Positions 37,704 through 44,960 of a DNA stretch of 44,960 nucleotides are shown piece after piece. The stretch is from an uncultured Burkholderiales bacterium (lineage in GTDB: Bacteria; Pseudomonadota; Gammaproteobacteria; Burkholderiales; Burkholderiaceae_C), in assembly GCA_903861115.1 (NCBI GenBank), contig CAIOTD010000097.1:1-44960 (forward strand), in the 5' to 3' direction. A program made the position numbers and the translations under genes. Position 1 is the stretch's first letter. Each line of letters starts with the position of its first letter. The notes under the pieces were generated by a model that worked only from the letters and a program-made list of their open reading frames with translations, was not told the DNA's origin and made no database searches.

Positions 37704-38156
37704 TTAACTGGCCTCTTGCAAAGCCATCAAGACGCCTTGATTGGCCAACTCATCTGCACGCTCATTGCCCGGGTCACCCGAGTGCCCCTTGACCCAATGC
37801 CAAGTGATATCGTGACCGCTGCCATGCACCAACGCGTCCAACTCTTTCCAAAGTTCAGCGTTTTTCACCGCTTGTTTGGATGCTGTTTTCCAACCCTTTA
37901 ACTTCCAGCCATGGATCCACTCGGTGATGCCTTGCCTCACGTACTGACTGTCAAGGTAAAGACTGATCTTGCAGTTTTCTTTTAAAGACTCCAATGCTTT
38001 GATCACCGCCATCAATTCCATTTTGTTATTGGTCGTCAAGAGCTCCCCGCCATAAAGTACTTTCTCATGGCCCTCAAAGGTCAAGAACGCACCCCAGCCG
38101 CCAGGGCCTGGATTGCCTTTGCAGGCCCCGTCGGTATAAATCACCACATGTTTCAT
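37704..38156 (-). CDS. rnhA: Ribonuclease HI
   Basis: 150 residues with the four catalytic acids in [39 protein letters not shown] and [10 protein letters not shown]. It cuts RNA in RNA-DNA hybrids. The ATG overlaps the upstream methyltransferase stop as ATGA. Confidence 0.97.
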   Translation of the reverse strand: MKHVVIYTDGACKGNPGPGGWGAFLTFEGHEKVLYGGELLTTNNKMELMAVIKALESLKENCKISLYLDSQYVRQGITEWIHGWKLKGWKTASKQAVKNAELWKELDALVHGSGHDITWHWVKGHSGDPGNERADELANQGVLMALQEAS

Positions 38157-38965
38157 TGCTGTTGTTCTCTCGGATTGATTTGTTGCAAAGCTTTGTTTTT
38201 TTCAGCCGCGTGCCTGGACGTTGCACTGGGTTGTGAGATCAAGGCACTGTGCTGAAGGGGGGACTTCCAAGACGCGCCAAGCAATCGCATGCCCCGCACA
38301 CGTTTAACGGCCGTTAAAAAATAAGCCGATCCAAAAATGGGCCACCATCGGTTACCAGCCAACTCCATCCACTGAAGTCTTGAGAGCCACCTTTGCGACT
38401 CAAAGGAGGGTTTGTACACCCCAAATCCGCCCCCCTCAATCTCAAAGCCCAGCAACGTCAACCAGTCCTTCATCCGATGTGGACCCATGAACTCACTGTG
38501 AATGGGCATGAACGTTTTTTTAGAACCCAGCCTTGCATAAAAGCGCTCTCTCATGAGCCTTACCCCCCAAAGTGACCAAGGATTCAAACCACAAATGATC
38601 ACACGCCCCTCTGGCACCAAGACCCGCTCGACCTCCCTGAGCGTGGCATGGGGATCGGGGCATATCTCCAAGGTATGGGGCAATATAATCAAGTCCAAGC
38701 TTTGCTCGGCAAACGGCAGTGCTCTAAAATCAGTACTGAACGAAGTTTTAAGCCCCTCACAATTGGGCAGTGCAAGCCAGCGATGGGGCATGCGGTTGGT
38801 TCTGAGTGCGTCCAACTCCTCCAGGCCCAATTGCAAGGCATGAAAGCCAAACAAATCTCCAACAAGGCCATCCAATTGCTTTTGCTCCCACTCGATCAAG
38901 TATTGACCCGCGGGTGAACTCAACCACGTTTGCCATTCTTTCATCCCACCGATTGATTCACTCAT
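38153..38965 (-). CDS. Class I SAM-dependent methyltransferase (Methyltransf_11 type)
   Basis: 270 residues from ATG 38965; 38944 is an alternative start. The SAM-binding core is partial: FGFHALQLG near the start, then [47 protein letters not shown]. This type is commonly found next to rnhA and gloB in betaproteobacteria, but its substrate is unknown. The chosen ATG overlaps the divergent gloB ATG (CATG), so the two genes have no separate promoter space. Confidence 0.9.
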   Translation of the reverse strand: MSESIGGMKEWQTWLSSPAGQYLIEWEQKQLDGLVGDLFGFHALQLGLEELDALRTNRMPHRWLALPNCEGLKTSFSTDFRALPFAEQSLDLIILPHTLEICPDPHATLREVERVLVPEGRVIICGLNPWSLWGVRLMRERFYARLGSKKTFMPIHSEFMGPHRMKDWLTLLGFEIEGGGFGVYKPSFESQRWLSRLQWMELAGNRWWPIFGSAYFLTAVKRVRGMRLLGASWKSPLQHSALISQPSATSRHAAEKNKALQQINPREQQQ

Positions 38966-39737
38966 GAAACTTCTTGCTTTACCTGCATTTACGGACAATT
39001 ATTTATGGCTTTGGCACAATGGCAAAGAAGCCCTTGTTGTCGACCCCGGTCAAGCTGCGCCAGTCTTGGAGGCCTTGGCCAATTTGAATCTCTCTTTGAC
39101 TGCCATTTTAGTCACACATCACCACAAAGATCACATTGGTGGCATACAAGAATTGCAGGAAAAAACCAATGCCAGTGTCTTTGGCCCAGAACACAGCCAA
39201 ATGCCCAAGCCCTTTAAGACTGTCAAAGCACACGATCGACTGCAGTTGCTAGGCCAAGAGATTGAAGTGCTTGAGGTCCCTGGCCACACATTGAGCCACT
39301 TGGCTTATCTTGTCCCAAGGACCACCCCCTCTAAAGCTGCGCTCTTGTTTTGTGGCGATACATTGTTCTCAGGAGGATGCGGTAGACTCTTTGAAGGCAC
39401 GCCTCAGCAGATGTTAAACTCGCTCGCACAATTCAAATCCCTAGAAGATGACACGCAAGTGTGCTGTGCCCATGAATACACCTTGTCCAATTTGAAATTC
39501 GCTTTGCACATTGAGCCCCATAACCAAGCCTTGCTGAATTACAACGCACACTGTCAAATGCTCAGAGGACAAAATCTTCCCACCCTGCCGTCCAGCATCG
39601 GCATTGAAAAAGAGATCAATCCCTTTTTAAGAGCCCATCGACCTGAGGTGCAACAATCAGCAAAGCACTTTGATGACCAGGTGTGTGACGAGTTGAGCTG
39701 TTTTGCTGCCCTTAGAGAATGGAAAAACACGTTTTGA
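38964..39737 (+). CDS. gloB: Hydroxyacylglutathione hydrolase (glyoxalase II)
   Basis: 257 residues. The metallo-beta-lactamase metal motif is VTHHHKDHIGG, followed by VPGHTLSHLAYLV, FCGDTLFSGGCGRLFEG and CAHEYTLSNLKFAL, with a short C-terminal glutathione-binding helical region. It hydrolyses S-lactoylglutathione in methylglyoxal detoxification. The mltD gene starts inside its last codons. Confidence 0.96.
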   Translation: MKLLALPAFTDNYLWLWHNGKEALVVDPGQAAPVLEALANLNLSLTAILVTHHHKDHIGGIQELQEKTNASVFGPEHSQMPKPFKTVKAHDRLQLLGQEIEVLEVPGHTLSHLAYLVPRTTPSKAALLFCGDTLFSGGCGRLFEGTPQQMLNSLAQFKSLEDDTQVCCAHEYTLSNLKFALHIEPHNQALLNYNAHCQMLRGQNLPTLPSSIGIEKEINPFLRAHRPEVQQSAKHFDDQVCDELSCFAALREWKNTF

Positions 39738-41317
39738 AATCCCGTTTGATCGCCCGTCTGAGAAACCTTCCTAGACACCAAAATCTTTTCCCATGCCTTA
39801 TCGCCGTGGCTATTTGCTACTTGCTTGGCGCTTGTCAATCCATCCCATTGAACAACAACGACACAAGCGCACTGTCCTCCTCCACGGTCAAAGCGGTTGG
39901 CAGTGCCACAAGCACGCCCTACAGCACGAACAGCGCCAACAGCAACAACACCATGGCCTTGTCGCCATTGACCAGCAAAGCGTTCACCAGCTCCGAGGTC
40001 GCACACCTGCGTCTACCCAACGACATTTGGGAACGCGTGCGAAAGGGCTTTGGCATGCCTGACTTGCAAAGCGACCTCGTGACAGACCGAGAGGTCTGGT
40101 ACAGCGCAAAGCCTGATTATTTGATTCGCATGACAGAGCGCTCCACCAAGTACATGTACTACATTGTGGAGGAGTTGGAGAGAAGGCAAATGCCCACAGA
40201 GCTCGCCTTGCTTCCCTTTGTAGAGTCGGCGTTCAATCCCCAAGCGGTCTCTTCGGCTAGGGCCAGCGGCATGTGGCAATTCATGCCCAAAACCGGTAAA
40301 ACATTTGACTTGAAACAAAATGCCTTTCGAGATGACCGACGCGATGTCATGGCCTCCACCCGAGCGGCCTTGGACTATTTACAAAAGCTCTACACTCAAT
40401 TTGGCGACTGGCATTTGGCCCTGGCTGCCTACAACTGGGGTGAAGGCAATGTGGGCAAAGCCATTGCAAAAAATCAGCGCCTCGGCCTAGGAACCGGTTA
40501 TCTCGAGCTGTCCATGCCCATGGAGACACGCTTTTACGTGCCCAAACTACAAGCGGTCAAGAACATCATCGCCACCCCTCAGAACTACCAAGTCAACTTG
40601 GCCAATATCCCCAACCACCCATATTTTCAATCGGTCCCACTCCTCAGAGACATTGACGTGAGCTTGGTGTCTAAATTGGCTGAAATTCCAGTCGAGGATT
40701 TCAAAGCCCTGAACCCTTCGGCCAACCGACCCGTTTTATTGGCCGCAGGCACACCCCAAATACTGCTGCCGTGGGACAATGCGGAAATTTTTCAAAAGAA
40801 TTACGACAACTTCACGGGCTCCAAGCTCGCCAGTTGGACCGCTTGGATTGCACCTAAAACCCTGAAAGCCTCTGAAGCGGCCAAACAGTTGGGCATCAAA
40901 GAGGAGGAACTCAGGTCTCTCAACAACATCCCACCCAAAATGTTGATCAAAGCAGGCTCTGCGCTGCTCATTCCAAGAGGCGCTCAAAAGGACGAGGATG
41001 TCTCCTTTAACATTGCCGAACAAGGCCAACTTGACTTGTCGCCTGAACAATTTGGCAAAAAAGTGGCCCACAAAATAGGGACCAAAGACACTTGGCAGTC
41101 CCTTGCGCTCAAATACCGCGTGAGCACCAAAGAGATTGCACTTTGGAACGATTTATCGATCAACCAACAACTTAAAGTCGGTCAAACACTCACCCTCTTT
41201 GTCAATGCCAAGGCCTTGCCAAAAAAGAAAGCACCCAGCAAAGTCAGTCCCAGCAAACCCAGTGCCAACGCACATCCTGACTCACCCAGTAAAAAATCTT
41301 CTCACAAGAAATCTTGA
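39719..41317 (+). CDS. mltD: Membrane-bound lytic murein transglycosylase D
   Basis: 532 residues. The lipoprotein signal ends in LLGAC (Cys39). A Ser/Thr/Asn-rich linker (45-90) precedes the SLT domain (about 130-260) with the catalytic Glu169 in LALLPFVESAFNPQA, ASGMWQFMP and LALAAYNWGEGNV. LysM-like segments follow (one around 375-425, one around 445-495), then a Lys/Ser/Pro-rich tail. It cleaves peptidoglycan to anhydromuropeptides from the outer membrane side. The start overlaps gloB by 19 bp. Confidence 0.95.
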   Translation: MEKHVLKSRLIARLRNLPRHQNLFPCLIAVAICYLLGACQSIPLNNNDTSALSSSTVKAVGSATSTPYSTNSANSNNTMALSPLTSKAFTSSEVAHLRLPNDIWERVRKGFGMPDLQSDLVTDREVWYSAKPDYLIRMTERSTKYMYYIVEELERRQMPTELALLPFVESAFNPQAVSSARASGMWQFMPKTGKTFDLKQNAFRDDRRDVMASTRAALDYLQKLYTQFGDWHLALAAYNWGEGNVGKAIAKNQRLGLGTGYLELSMPMETRFYVPKLQAVKNIIATPQNYQVNLANIPNHPYFQSVPLLRDIDVSLVSKLAEIPVEDFKALNPSANRPVLLAAGTPQILLPWDNAEIFQKNYDNFTGSKLASWTAWIAPKTLKASEAAKQLGIKEEELRSLNNIPPKMLIKAGSALLIPRGAQKDEDVSFNIAEQGQLDLSPEQFGKKVAHKIGTKDTWQSLALKYRVSTKEIALWNDLSINQQLKVGQTLTLFVNAKALPKKKAPSKVSPSKPSANAHPDSPSKKSSHKKS

Positions 41318-41373
41318 GGCTTGACCGCTGAAGCACCCAGCAGCGACACCGATGGACCTTGAGCGCCTAAGTG

Positions 41374-41391
41374 AAAGCGCCAACGCTTTTT
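41374..41391 (+). terminator. Intrinsic terminator after mltD
   Basis: AAAGCG and CGCTTT flank CCAA, followed by further T residues. It lies 57 bp after mltD and abuts the recR stop codon. Confidence 0.65.
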
Positions 41392-41986
41392 AGGTGGCCT
41401 TGCGATCGGCCAAGGCGTGCGCAATGGTCCCCAAATCAACGTACTCCAATTCACTGCCCAAGGGCACGCCTCTGGCCAAACGGGTGACGTGAAGGCCGCG
41501 TTTTTGCAAGGCCTTGGAGAGCACATGCGCACTCGCCTCTCCTTCAGCGGTAAAGTTCGTGGCCAAAATCACTTCTTGGACCACCCCGTCACTGGCGCGC
41601 TCGAGCAACATTTTGACACCCAGGTCTTGAGGACCCAGCCCATCCAAAGGACTCAACGCCCCCATCATCACAAAATACAAGCCCTTGTAGGTTTGTGTTC
41701 TCTCAATGGCCGATTGATCAGAGGGCGACTCAACAATGCAAAGTCGTGAGGCATCCCTTTTTTCGTCACTGCAAGTCGCACAGATGTGCTCTTGTGTGAG
41801 CGTGTGGCATTTCTCACAGTGACCCACGTCAATCACCGCTTGACTCAAAGCGTGGGCCAAGACTTGTGCACCCGCGCGGTCATGCTGCAACAAGTGATAG
41901 GCCATGCGCGAGGCAGACTTCACACCGACCCCCGGCAGACGCCTCAAGGCCTGGATCAAAGCCTCCAGGGCATGCAAATCACTCAT
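41390..41986 (-). CDS. recR: Recombination mediator RecR
   Basis: 198 residues: helix-hairpin-helix [17 protein letters not shown], the C4 zinc finger (Cys57, Cys60, Cys69, Cys72) and the Toprim domain starting LCIVESPSD with [14 protein letters not shown]. It works with RecF/RecO in loading RecA on gapped DNA. It is the last gene of the dnaX-ybaB-recR operon, 39 bp after ybaB. Confidence 0.97.
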   Translation of the reverse strand: MSDLHALEALIQALRRLPGVGVKSASRMAYHLLQHDRAGAQVLAHALSQAVIDVGHCEKCHTLTQEHICATCSDEKRDASRLCIVESPSDQSAIERTQTYKGLYFVMMGALSPLDGLGPQDLGVKMLLERASDGVVQEVILATNFTAEGEASAHVLSKALQKRGLHVTRLARGVPLGSELEYVDLGTIAHALADRKAT

Positions 41987-42025
41987 TCTTCAAGACACAA
42001 GAAAAGGGGCTGCAAATATCAACCA

Positions 42026-42358
42026 TCAAAAGGGCAGTTTCATGCCGCCGGGCAGGCCTGGCATGCCCGCCGATAACTTGCCCATCTTCTCTTCAGATGT
42101 TTGTTCCGCCTTTTTGGCGGCATCGTTGAAAGCGGTGGTGATCAAGTCCTCAAGCATCTCGTGATCATCGGCCATCAAGCTGGGATCGATCACCACTTTT
42201 TTAACTTGGTGCTTGCACGTGATGGTGATTTTGACAAGGCCATTGCCCGCCTCGCCCGTGACTTCGATGAACGCCAACTCGTCTTGAGCTTTCTTTAAAT
42301 TGTCTTGCATGGCTTGGGCTTGCTTCATCAAGCCAGCCAATTGTCCTTTGTTAAACAT
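42026..42358 (-). CDS. ybaB: YbaB/EbfC nucleoid-associated protein
   Basis: 110 residues from ATG 42358, beginning [20 protein letters not shown], the family start; the longer open frame upstream overlaps dnaX and is not needed. The core [30 protein letters not shown] is typical. It binds DNA as a dimer. A methionine- and proline-rich tail ([13 protein letters not shown]) ends the protein. It lies 25 bp after dnaX. Confidence 0.96.
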   Translation of the reverse strand: MFNKGQLAGLMKQAQAMQDNLKKAQDELAFIEVTGEAGNGLVKITITCKHQVKKVVIDPSLMADDHEMLEDLITTAFNDAAKKAEQTSEEKMGKLSAGMPGLPGGMKLPF

Positions 42359-42383
42359 GCTACTTTCTCTTTCTTTAAATAAA

Positions 42384-44483
42384 TCAAATGATCTTGATCG
42401 AACCGGCAATAATTTTGGCGTCAAACTCTTGCATCATTTGAATGACAAATGGATCATTCAAAATTTTTGCCTCTGCAATTTGTTGGTTTTCAAAAGCAAT
42501 TTGCGCCAAACGCATGGCCGGGCTGTCTTGCACGGGAGCGAGCTCAAACCGCAGCTCCAAAACATGCCCCAATTGCGCCAAGCCTTTGGTGAGTCGTTCA
42601 ACAGAGTTCACGGTTTTCAAGGACTCACGCTCTATTCGCAACAACCAACTGCCCGCTTCTTTTGCAATCAGTTGGGATTGCAAGGCCAATTCTCTGGCAA
42701 GAGACTGCACCAACTCCGCTTGAATCAATTGTTGCACAACCGACAACCAATAATCCCCTTCTTGGGTCGGTTTCAACTTGGTCTTGAACTGTTCTTTGGG
42801 ATCGATGGTGCCAATGTCCGCATTTTGCGAAGCTTGACGAACCGCCACTTGGAGTGCACCGCTGGGTGGCTCATTGACGATTTGCGCCGGCTCCAAGGCA
42901 GGACGCCTGAAGGCCGACGCAGCGGGTGCCTCAGTGCTTTCATCCTCGGCCCAGCGGTCCACATCGGCGAGCATCTCCGGCACATAGGGCTCATCCAAGT
43001 CGCCATCGCCAGAATTCACTTGGGCTGGAGCGGGCAAACTCGGTTTGGGGCGCTGGACCATGTCTCGAACAGGCAAATTAAAACCCGAACCCGCCAGCGC
43101 TTCGCTGGCGTGGTCAAACCCCTCAAGCGGCTTGTGTGCGGCCTCTATCGAAACAGCACTCGCCGGTGTTTGCACTGTGCGTTGTTCGGCCTCGCGTGAG
43201 ACTTTTTGAGCATTGCCGCCCTCAGCCGTGTTGGTCTGATCGACAACCCACGGAGGCACTGAGGCGGCCACCGGTGATGAAATTGGGGCCTGGACCGTCT
43301 CTATGGGCCTAATTTTTACAGATTCAAGAGTTTTTTTTTGAGCCTCTTGCTCGCCCGCATGGCCTTGAGGGGGCGGTGACGCCCCGCTCTCCTCCTCTTT
43401 AAAGGCCAAAAGCCTTAAAAGAATCATGGTCAAGCCGGCATACTCGTCAGGGGCCAGCCCAATTTCTGAACGCCCCTTTAAACAAATGGAGTAAAGGAGT
43501 TGCGTCTCGTCTTTGGGCATTCGCTCAGACAACGCCTGCGTCCTGGCCACATCGGGATCAATCTCAGTCGCGACTGAGGACTTGGGCGCTGAGAATTGAA
43601 ACACAGCCATGCGCTGGAGCACGTAGGAGATGTCCTCCAAAGCTTGTGAGGCACTCAATCCCTGATCTCGAAGCTGATCACAAATTTGTATCACCTCTTG
43701 CCCATCTCCCCGGGCCAGAGCATCAATCAACCCATACACGTGGTCCTTGTCCACACTTCCAAGCATTTGACGAACCTCTTCGTCCTTGATGTCGGCACCC
43801 GTGTATGCAATGGCTTGATCGGTCAGAGAAAGCGCATCTCGCATCGATCCGCGAGCCGCACGTGCCAAACTGAAAAGAGCACTCTTTTGCGCAACGATGT
43901 TCTCTAAAGCCAAGACATGCTCCAAGTGCTCTAGGATGGTCTCAGGCGCCATCGGGCGCAAATTGAATTGCAAACAACGAGACAACACCGTGACCGGTAC
44001 TTTTTGAGGATCCGTGGTGGCCAAGACAAACTTCAAGTATTCAGGCGGCTCCTCCAGCGTCTTCAATATGGCATTGAATGCGTGATTGCTGAGCATGTGA
44101 ACTTCATCGATCATGAAGACTTTAAAGCGGCCCGTGACGGGTTTGTACACCGCTTGCTCAATGAGGTTTTGCACCTCTTCAACACCGCGGTTAGACGCCG
44201 CGTCAAGTTCTGTGTAATCAACAAAACGGCCAATATCGATGGCCAGGCAGTTTTCACAAACACCGCATGGCAGCGCCGTGATGCCTTTCTCACAATTCAA
44301 TGATTTGGCTAAAATTCTCGAAACCGTGGTCTTGCCCACCCCCCTGGTGCCCGTGAAGAGATAGGCGTGGTGCAAGCGCTGCTGAGTCAATGCATTTGTC
44401 AACGCTTGCACCACATGCGGCTGCCCCACCAATTCGGTGAAGTTCTTTGGGCGGTACTTTCTAGCGAGGACAAGGTAGGACAT
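42384..44483 (-). CDS. dnaX: DNA polymerase III subunits tau/gamma
   Basis: 699 residues. The clamp-loader AAA+ part has Walker A GTRGVGKT (45-52), the zinc cysteines Cys64, Cys73, Cys76 and Cys79, and DEVH (126-129); domain III ends near residue 365. A variable, Pro/Ala-rich linker (about 366-580) follows, then the C-terminal tau domain that binds polymerase alpha and DnaB. At residues 382-385 nine A residues in a row encode Gln-Lys-Lys-Thr (plus-strand 43331-43339); a slip either way gives a stop within a few codons and a gamma-like protein of about 386-388 residues. It is the first gene of dnaX-ybaB-recR. Confidence 0.97.
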   Translation of the reverse strand: MSYLVLARKYRPKNFTELVGQPHVVQALTNALTQQRLHHAYLFTGTRGVGKTTVSRILAKSLNCEKGITALPCGVCENCLAIDIGRFVDYTELDAASNRGVEEVQNLIEQAVYKPVTGRFKVFMIDEVHMLSNHAFNAILKTLEEPPEYLKFVLATTDPQKVPVTVLSRCLQFNLRPMAPETILEHLEHVLALENIVAQKSALFSLARAARGSMRDALSLTDQAIAYTGADIKDEEVRQMLGSVDKDHVYGLIDALARGDGQEVIQICDQLRDQGLSASQALEDISYVLQRMAVFQFSAPKSSVATEIDPDVARTQALSERMPKDETQLLYSICLKGRSEIGLAPDEYAGLTMILLRLLAFKEEESGASPPPQGHAGEQEAQKKTLESVKIRPIETVQAPISSPVAASVPPWVVDQTNTAEGGNAQKVSREAEQRTVQTPASAVSIEAAHKPLEGFDHASEALAGSGFNLPVRDMVQRPKPSLPAPAQVNSGDGDLDEPYVPEMLADVDRWAEDESTEAPAASAFRRPALEPAQIVNEPPSGALQVAVRQASQNADIGTIDPKEQFKTKLKPTQEGDYWLSVVQQLIQAELVQSLARELALQSQLIAKEAGSWLLRIERESLKTVNSVERLTKGLAQLGHVLELRFELAPVQDSPAMRLAQIAFENQQIAEAKILNDPFVIQMMQEFDAKIIAGSIKII
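43331..43339 (-). other. A9 slippage site in dnaX, candidate gamma-subunit signal
   Basis: Nine A residues on the coding strand, read CAA AAA AAA ACT. In the -1 frame the next codons are AAC TCT TGA; in the +1 frame CTC TTG AAT CTG TAA. A GC-rich hairpin (GGGGCG/CGCCCC) and AGAGG lie just upstream on the mRNA. Thermus dnaX uses a similar A9 run for transcriptional slippage. Confidence 0.6.
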
Positions 44484-44605
44484 GGCGTCATTCTAAAGGG
44501 TCAAAACAGCAAAAGTCTGGCATTTCTACCCTTCTATATAAATATTCAGCACGTCCCTTTGCCCTAGAACTATGAGCGGCTTGAAACCGAGCACTCAAAA
44601 ACTCG

Positions 44606-44611
44606 TACAAT
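44606..44611 (+). promoter_or_regulatory. Candidate -10 element of the SRP RNA promoter
   Basis: TACAAT sits directly before the SRP RNA. A possible -35 (TTGAAA) is at 44581-44586, with a rather long 19-bp spacer. It implies a start at about 44617-44618. Confidence 0.4.
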
Positions 44612-44708
44612 AGTCCCTGACGGGCCTTCCCGCATGGCAAAGCGGCCAACCGGGTCAGGTGGGGAACCAAGCAGCCCTAACTGTGGAGTCAGTGCCGGGG
44701 TCAAGGCT
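44612..44708 (+). ncRNA. ffs: Small SRP RNA (4.5S RNA)
   Basis: About 97 nt fold into the bacterial 4.5S hairpin. The conserved apical part reads GGTCAGGT-GG-GGAA-CC-AAGCAGCC, with the GGAA tetraloop and asymmetric loops needed for Ffh binding, and GTGCCGGGG on the 3' side. The ends pair as AGTC..TGAC with GTCA.GGCT. The usual CC/GG pairs next to the tetraloop are swapped to GG/CC here, keeping the stem. It is divergent from dnaX, as in other Burkholderiales. Exact ends are estimated from pairing. Confidence 0.92.
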
Positions 44709-44811
44709 CGTCTTTTATCACCCTCTCCCCCCCCACTTGAGTGATGCCGTCTCTTGATGCGCCAAAACCCATCAAAGTATTTGATACTCCCATAGCCCAC
44801 CAGTTATTTGC

Positions 44812-44960
44812 ATGATTTCCATTGAACGCATTGACCACATCGGCATTCGTGTCACTGAGCGACAAAGGGCATTGGACTTTTATGCGTTGCTCGGATTTGA
44901 AGTTGAACTTGAGGTGGACTTTGATGCGGTCATTGTGCTTAAAAACACACAAGGCATCGA
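44812..44960 (+). CDS. VOC-family (glyoxalase/dioxygenase superfamily) protein, 5' part only
   Basis: 49 residues are visible before the right edge: ISIERIDHIGIRVTERQ, then RALDFYALLGFEVELEVDFD. This is the first beta-alpha-beta unit of a vicinal oxygen chelate fold, with the metal His in DHIGIRV. Lactoylglutathione lyase-like proteins and dioxygenases share this start, so the reaction cannot be named. Confidence 0.85.
   Translation, partial: MISIERIDHIGIRVTERQRALDFYALLGFEVELEVDFDAVIVLKNTQGI

Noticed and set aside
42300-43199. 299-residue open frame on the plus strand
   Set aside because: It lies antisense to dnaX and ybaB, whose frames are certain; its protein is His/Arg/Leu-rich and shows no motif.

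Overview
The window looks like chromosomal DNA from a betaproteobacterium, most likely Burkholderiales. The evidence is gene order: dnaX-ybaB-recR with the SRP RNA beside dnaX; ilvB-ilvH-ilvC next to an ECF sigma / DUF3619 / DUF3106 / RDD cluster; nadE followed by a P-II gene; rnhA / methyltransferase / gloB / mltD; and neighbouring soluble and membrane pyrophosphatases. The genus cannot be fixed from this alone. Genes are packed tightly, often with ATGA or GTGA overlaps. No tRNA, rRNA, insertion sequence, prophage or CRISPR array was seen. No gene-free stretch exceeds about 300 bases; the largest gaps are 12143-12429, 31744-31997 and 4656-4896.

Layout. 1-4655 (minus): an operon for a TRAP transporter of the TatT type (lipoprotein TatT, binding protein, fused DctQM permease), ending in a secreted nucleotide pyrophosphatase/phosphodiesterase cut by the left edge. 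4897-8543 (plus): a BtaA-like betaine-lipid enzyme coupled to a GNAT-fold transferase, then a nucleoside transporter. 8703-12142 (minus): ilvBHC. 12430-14905 (plus): sigma factor, single-span membrane protein, periplasmic DUF3106 protein and RDD membrane protein, followed by dgkA. 15398-17430 (minus): nadE and a P-II protein. 17445-18632 (plus): a FemAB-like protein.

18703-31068 is the most coherent accessory region. It holds polyphosphate kinase 2, two tandem PhoA-type alkaline phosphatases (one lipoprotein, one exported), an unknown secreted protein, a Tat-exported PhoD-type phosphatase, UDP-glucose dehydrogenase, a GT4 glycosyltransferase resembling glycolipid synthases, an LplT-type lysophospholipid transporter, a small conserved-looking protein and an alpha/beta hydrolase. 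Repeats resembling PHO boxes (7-bp units every 11 bp) lie in both divergent promoter regions. I read this as a phosphorus-starvation island joining phosphate scavenging, polyphosphate metabolism and replacement of phospholipids by phosphorus-free lipids. The btaA-like pair at 4897-7178 could belong to the same response.

31207-44960 is mostly housekeeping: ppa and hppA (divergent), moaA-mobA-moeA, rnhA and a methyltransferase (minus) facing gloB-mltD (plus), the dnaX-ybaB-recR operon (minus), the 4.5S/SRP RNA gene, and the start of a VOC-family protein cut by the right edge. The dnaX gene carries a run of nine A residues just after its clamp-loader domains, where a slip in either direction reaches a stop codon within a few codons.
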